Origin: Gemmatimonadota bacterium | GTDB lineage: Bacteria > Gemmatimonadota > Gemmatimonadetes > Longimicrobiales > Gaopeijiaceae | DNA length: 64,000 nucleotides | Reading direction: 5' to 3' | NCBI GenBank assembly: GCA_030428885.1 | Contig: JAUIEJ010000008.1 | Location: forward strand, 270,507-334,506 | Part shown: positions 60,446 through 64,000 of the stretch, piece after piece | Layout: the number at the start of each line of letters is the position of its first letter | Numbering within the stretch: the stretch's first letter is position 1 | The notes under the pieces: model-generated | What the model was told of the DNA's origin: nothing | Databases searched by the model: none | The model's input: the letters and a program-made list of their open reading frames with translations, nothing else | Position numbers and translations under genes: made by a program

Positions 60446-61723
60446 TCAGCCCGTCCACAGCGCTTCCACCTCGTCGGCGGCTCGGGCGAGGGCCGGTTCT
60501 CCCGCCGCGTCGGCCATGCGGGCCGCGGCGCTCGCCACGTCGTCGGCCACCTGGGGGTCGCCCAGCAGTCGGCCCAGTTCCCGGGTCAGGCCCCCCCGGC
60601 CCACGTCCCACGCCGTGAGGTGGCGTCCCACGCCCAGCCGTTCCAGGCGGGCGCCGTTGTCGGGCTGATCGAACGACTGGCCCACGATCACCTGGGGGAC
60701 GCCCGCGGCCAGTCCCTGGGCCGTGGTGCCGATGCCTCCGTGGTGGATCACGGCGGCGCAGCGGGGGAAGAGGGCCCGGAACGGGGCCCGGGTGACGTGG
60801 GCCACGTGCCCCGGGAGGCGAGGGGGAAGCTGGCCCGGGTAGGCCGTGACCAGGAGGGCCCGAACCCCCAGGAGGCGGGTCGCCCGCACGGCCGCCTCCA
60901 ACAGGCCGGGGGCCTGGCGGTTGGCCGAGCCCGGGGTGACCGCCACGGGAGGGGGGCCGGCGTCGAGCCAGGCCTCCAATGCGGGATCGAGCCGGGGCTC
61001 CCGCCAGCCGTCGTAGAGGGGGAATCCCACCAGGCGCACCGCCTCGGGCCAGTCGGGTTGGGGTGGGCCGAACCAGTCGGGGAAGAAGCCCAGCACGCGG
61101 CGGGGCGAGTGCACCCAGTCCCGGAAGATCCGCCGCTGGGGAGCCAGGCCGTGGGACCGGAGGTAGGGGTGGAGAACGGGACCGGCCAGGGGGTCGACGC
61201 CCACCCGATCCACGGCCCACCAGAAGCTCCGCCGCATCCACCGGGGCCACCGGTTGGGGTCGATGCGGGGCGGAAGCCGGGGCTGCAGATGGAGGGTCCG
61301 GAAGGCGATGGGCGCCAACTGCACCGTAGCGGCCGGCACGTCGTGGATCGCCTCGAAGACCCGCGTGGGGAACGAGAGCATGTGCCCCACCAGCACGGTC
61401 CGGCCGGGGAGCCAGGCCTCGTCCAGGGCCGCGTGGAGCCGGCGGAGGCCCCGTCGATCCATGAGGCGCAGGATGGCCCGGATCCCCCGGGTGGGGTGCC
61501 AGAGGTCGGGGTCGGTGAGAGCCCGCCGGAAGCGCGGCGCCGAGACCACCGGCACGAAGTCCAGGCCCTCGGCCTCCACCGTGTCCCGGAAGGGCTCGGC
61601 GGTGAGAACGCGCACGTCGTGGCCGCGCCGGCGGAGCTCCCGGCCCAGGCCCACGAAGGGGTTCACGTCGCCGGCCGATCCCGCCGGTGTGAGGACGAAG
61701 CGGGGGCCGGCCGGCGGGCTCAG
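60446..61723 (-). CDS. UGT-like (GT1/GT28-type) glycosyltransferase; start codon uncertain (CTG proposed)
   Basis: FVLTPAGSAGDVNPFVGLGRELRRRGHDVRVLTAEPFRDTVEAEGLDFVPV...LFPRCAAVIHHGGIGTTAQGLAAGVPQVIVGQSFDQPDNGARLERLGVG. Confidence 0.85.
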   Translation of the reverse strand: MSPPAGPRFVLTPAGSAGDVNPFVGLGRELRRRGHDVRVLTAEPFRDTVEAEGLDFVPVVSAPRFRRALTDPDLWHPTRGIRAILRLMDRRGLRRLHAALDEAWLPGRTVLVGHMLSFPTRVFEAIHDVPAATVQLAPIAFRTLHLQPRLPPRIDPNRWPRWMRRSFWWAVDRVGVDPLAGPVLHPYLRSHGLAPQRRIFRDWVHSPRRVLGFFPDWFGPPQPDWPEAVRLVGFPLYDGWREPRLDPALEAWLDAGPPPVAVTPGSANRQAPGLLEAAVRATRLLGVRALLVTAYPGQLPPRLPGHVAHVTRAPFRALFPRCAAVIHHGGIGTTAQGLAAGVPQVIVGQSFDQPDNGARLERLGVGRHLTAWDVGRGGLTRELGRLLGDPQVADDVASAAARMADAAGEPALARAADEVEALWTG

Positions 61724-62814
61724 GAGGGGGTCCCGGCGACCTCGCGAAGGGTCGCCTCCCAGCGGTCCACGTAGGTCTTCATGTCGAAGTGTTCCGCCGC
61801 GCGCCGGCGAGCGGCGTCGGCCATGCGGCGCCGGAGGTCGGGCTCGTGGACGATGCGCTGCAGGGCGGTGGAGAGGATGCCCGGGGCGAACCCCGAGACC
61901 ACGCGGCCCGGGGGGGCCTGGGGATCGACTCCCTCCACCAGCACGTCCCGGGCGCCGCTCACCGGGGTGGAGAGCACCGGCACCCCCGACGCCAGCGCCT
62001 CCATCATGGTGTTGGCCATGGATTCCCGGTCGGAACTGACCACCAGGAGGTCCAGCGCCGCGTAGAGAGGCCAGGGATCGTCCAGGTGCCCGAGGAACCG
62101 GATCCGGTCGATTTCGCCCAGTTGGCGGGCCTGCTCCTCCAGGCCGGCGCGCTCCGGTCCGTCGCCGGCGATGAGCGCGATGCACCCGGGCACCCGGGCC
62201 ACGGCTTCGATGAAGCGGTCCAGGCGCTTCTCCGGGACCAGCCTGGCCAGGGCGCCCACCACCACCGCGGACGGATCCAGCCCCAGGCGCTTCCGGGCCT
62301 CGGTCTGGTCCGGGACGCCGTCGGGCACCTCCATGCCCTTGGGAATGACCTGGAGACGGTCGTCGGCCAGGGTGGGGAGAATGCGCCGGTACTCGGCGGC
62401 CACGTCGGTGGCGCTCACCACCGTGCGGCGCACCACCCGGCGGAAGAGCCACCGGTACTTGGCGTTTCGGGGCACGTCCCGGGAGAGGCCGATGCGCGAG
62501 ACCACCGGAACCCGGGCCGCCCGGGCCCCCAGGGCCAGGTGGAGGGTCTTCCGGAAGGTGCCCACCAGGAGCACGTCGGCGTCGAAGCGGTGCAGGGCCC
62601 GGGCGACCCGGAACGAGCTCACCAGGGAGATGTCGCCCCCGACCTTGAGGATCGGGGTCTCCAGCCCGTAGGCGGCGGCTCGTTCGGCCACCAGGGGCCG
62701 GTTGCAGAAGAACCGCACGGTGTGTCCCCGCTCCTGCAGGGCGGCCAACAGCCGCGACACGGCGATTTCGGCACCGCCCCAGATGGGCGCCCCGTTGTGG
62801 GCCGCGATGCGCAT
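61720..62814 (-). CDS. GT4-family glycosyltransferase
   Basis: MRIAAHNGAPIWGGAEIAVSRLLAALQERGH...VVGALARLVPEKRLDRFIEAVARVPGCIALIAGDGPERAGLE...SMANTMMEALASGVPVLSTPVSGARDVL. Confidence 0.93.
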   Translation of the reverse strand: MRIAAHNGAPIWGGAEIAVSRLLAALQERGHTVRFFCNRPLVAERAAAYGLETPILKVGGDISLVSSFRVARALHRFDADVLLVGTFRKTLHLALGARAARVPVVSRIGLSRDVPRNAKYRWLFRRVVRRTVVSATDVAAEYRRILPTLADDRLQVIPKGMEVPDGVPDQTEARKRLGLDPSAVVVGALARLVPEKRLDRFIEAVARVPGCIALIAGDGPERAGLEEQARQLGEIDRIRFLGHLDDPWPLYAALDLLVVSSDRESMANTMMEALASGVPVLSTPVSGARDVLVEGVDPQAPPGRVVSGFAPGILSTALQRIVHEPDLRRRMADAARRRAAEHFDMKTYVDRWEATLREVAGTPS

Positions 62815-64000
62815 CAGCCTCCGCCCACCTGCCCCAGAAGCCAGGCGGCCGCCAGGGCGCCGTAGATCCCCAGCACGTAGCCCGCCACGGCCATGAGGAG
62901 TCCCACGGGAGCCAGCGCCGGGTGATACACGCCCGCCACCACCGGCGCCGACGCCGCCCCTCCCACGTTGGCCATGCTCCCGGTGGCCACGAAGAAGAGG
63001 GGTGCCCGGATGAGGCGGGCCACCAGGAACAGCAGTCCCACGTGGATCGAGATCCACACGGCCCCGGCCGCCAGATACACGGGGGCGTCGAGCACCGCCC
63101 GCAGGTCGGCCTGGGCCCCGATGGCGGCCAGCAGCAGGTAGAGGGCCGTGTAGCCCGCCGACGACGCCCCCACCGTCTCCAGGTTGCGGAGCCGGGTGAA
63201 CGAGAGCAGGAGCCCCACCGAGACCACCAGGAGCACCGCCCAGGTAGTGCCCGAAATGATGGTGGGGTCGCCCAGGCGGGGTAGTCCGGCGCCCACGTTG
63301 ACCGAGATCACCGCCGCCGCCAGTCCCAGCCCCACCATCATGGCCATGTCCCGGAGCGTGGTGGGATGCCGCTGGGTGTCCATCTCCGCGAGCCGGCGGT
63401 TCGTGGCATCCAGCGCCTCCGTGCGGGCATTGATGGCCTTGTCCCACCGCTTCTGCAGTCCGCTGAGCACCAGGAGCACGCCCATCCACCCGTAGCCCAC
63501 CACGGTGTCGACGACGATGACCGGTCCCATTTCCGATTCCGGGGTCCCCACGCTTTCGGCGATGGCCACCATGTTGGCCGTCCCGCCGATCCAACTGCCC
63601 GACAGGGCCGCGAATCCGGTCCAGGCATCGGGCCCCAGGGCGCCCTTGAAGAGGAGGAGCGCCACGGGTCCGCCGATGACGATGCCCACCGTGCCCGTGA
63701 CCACCATGATGAGGGCCATGCTCCCCAGGCGGGCCACGCTCTTCAGGTCGATGGAGACCATGAGGAGGAAGAGGGCGAAGGGCAGCAGGTACCGCACGAG
63801 CCAGTCGTAGGCGGGGGAGGCCGACGGCGTGATGCCCGCCGTGGTGAGGAGCATGGGCACGAAGTACACGTAGATCACCGGGGGCGTGTACTCGAACAGC
63901 TTCTTGAGCGGCGCCAGTTCGGAGAGCCAGAAGATGAGGGCGACGGTGCCGGCCAGGAGGCCCGCCACCGACATCGGGTCCTGGAGAAGGGACTCGGACA
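62814..64000 (-). CDS. DUF819-family membrane protein (5' end probably beyond the right edge)
   Basis: FALFLLMVSIDLKSVARLG...GSWIGGTANMVAIAESVGTPESEMGPVIVVDTVVGYGWMGVLL...FVATGSMANVGGAASAPVVAGVYHPALAPVGLLMAVAGY; stop overlaps the GT4 start. Confidence 0.85.
   Translation of the reverse strand, partial: SESLLQDPMSVAGLLAGTVALIFWLSELAPLKKLFEYTPPVIYVYFVPMLLTTAGITPSASPAYDWLVRYLLPFALFLLMVSIDLKSVARLGSMALIMVVTGTVGIVIGGPVALLLFKGALGPDAWTGFAALSGSWIGGTANMVAIAESVGTPESEMGPVIVVDTVVGYGWMGVLLVLSGLQKRWDKAINARTEALDATNRRLAEMDTQRHPTTLRDMAMMVGLGLAAAVISVNVGAGLPRLGDPTIISGTTWAVLLVVSVGLLLSFTRLRNLETVGASSAGYTALYLLLAAIGAQADLRAVLDAPVYLAAGAVWISIHVGLLFLVARLIRAPLFFVATGSMANVGGAASAPVVAGVYHPALAPVGLLMAVAGYVLGIYGALAAAWLLGQVGGG

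Overview
High-GC bacterial chromosomal window. Gene content (M14 peptidases, arrays of 6-bladed beta-propeller proteins, ECF/CBM48 locus) would fit Gemmatimonadota or a relative, but that placement is inference. No rRNA, tRNA, CRISPR array, integrase or transposase was recognised. Recognisable blocks: a two-component system (histidine kinase cut by the left edge); an IorAB-like molybdenum hydroxylase; an ECF sigma factor, putative anti-sigma factor and CBM48 operon; a HipA-like kinase plus DUF3037 pair; carbonic anhydrase; HU; KefF/KefB (frameshifted); infC with an AUU start; TetR and modABC; an atypical pyruvate kinase (frameshifted); an ABC exporter with HlyD adaptor; tandem small lipoproteins; a TPP riboswitch with thiC; a phosphate porin-pstSCAB-phoU operon; two M14 peptidases; a 12-kb co-oriented accessory block (36-48 kb) with five beta-propeller paralogs interleaved with MOSC, GrpB, SnoaL and GNAT genes; an ABC-F protein; an esterase; a c-type cytochrome; asparagine synthase; a Sco and CtaG-PCuAC copper-delivery pair; two glycosyltransferases; and a DUF819 protein cut by the right edge. 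The most interesting signals are: (i) a promoter-like motif, YTGGCG-N5-GCTGCG-N6-GG-TANNNT, recurring upstream of genes in the propeller block; (ii) a duplicated RBS and 5' gene end that now forms a 33-aa coupled leader ORF; (iii) a CtaG-PCuAC fusion; (iv) a putative anti-sigma factor carrying a glycogen-binding domain; (v) an infC AUU start with an SD/anti-SD leader hairpin; (vi) a free-standing IF2_N-like protein; (vii) a 20-aa basic/hydrophobic peptide ORF with a strong SD. All domain calls were made by eye from translated sequence; no database search was run.
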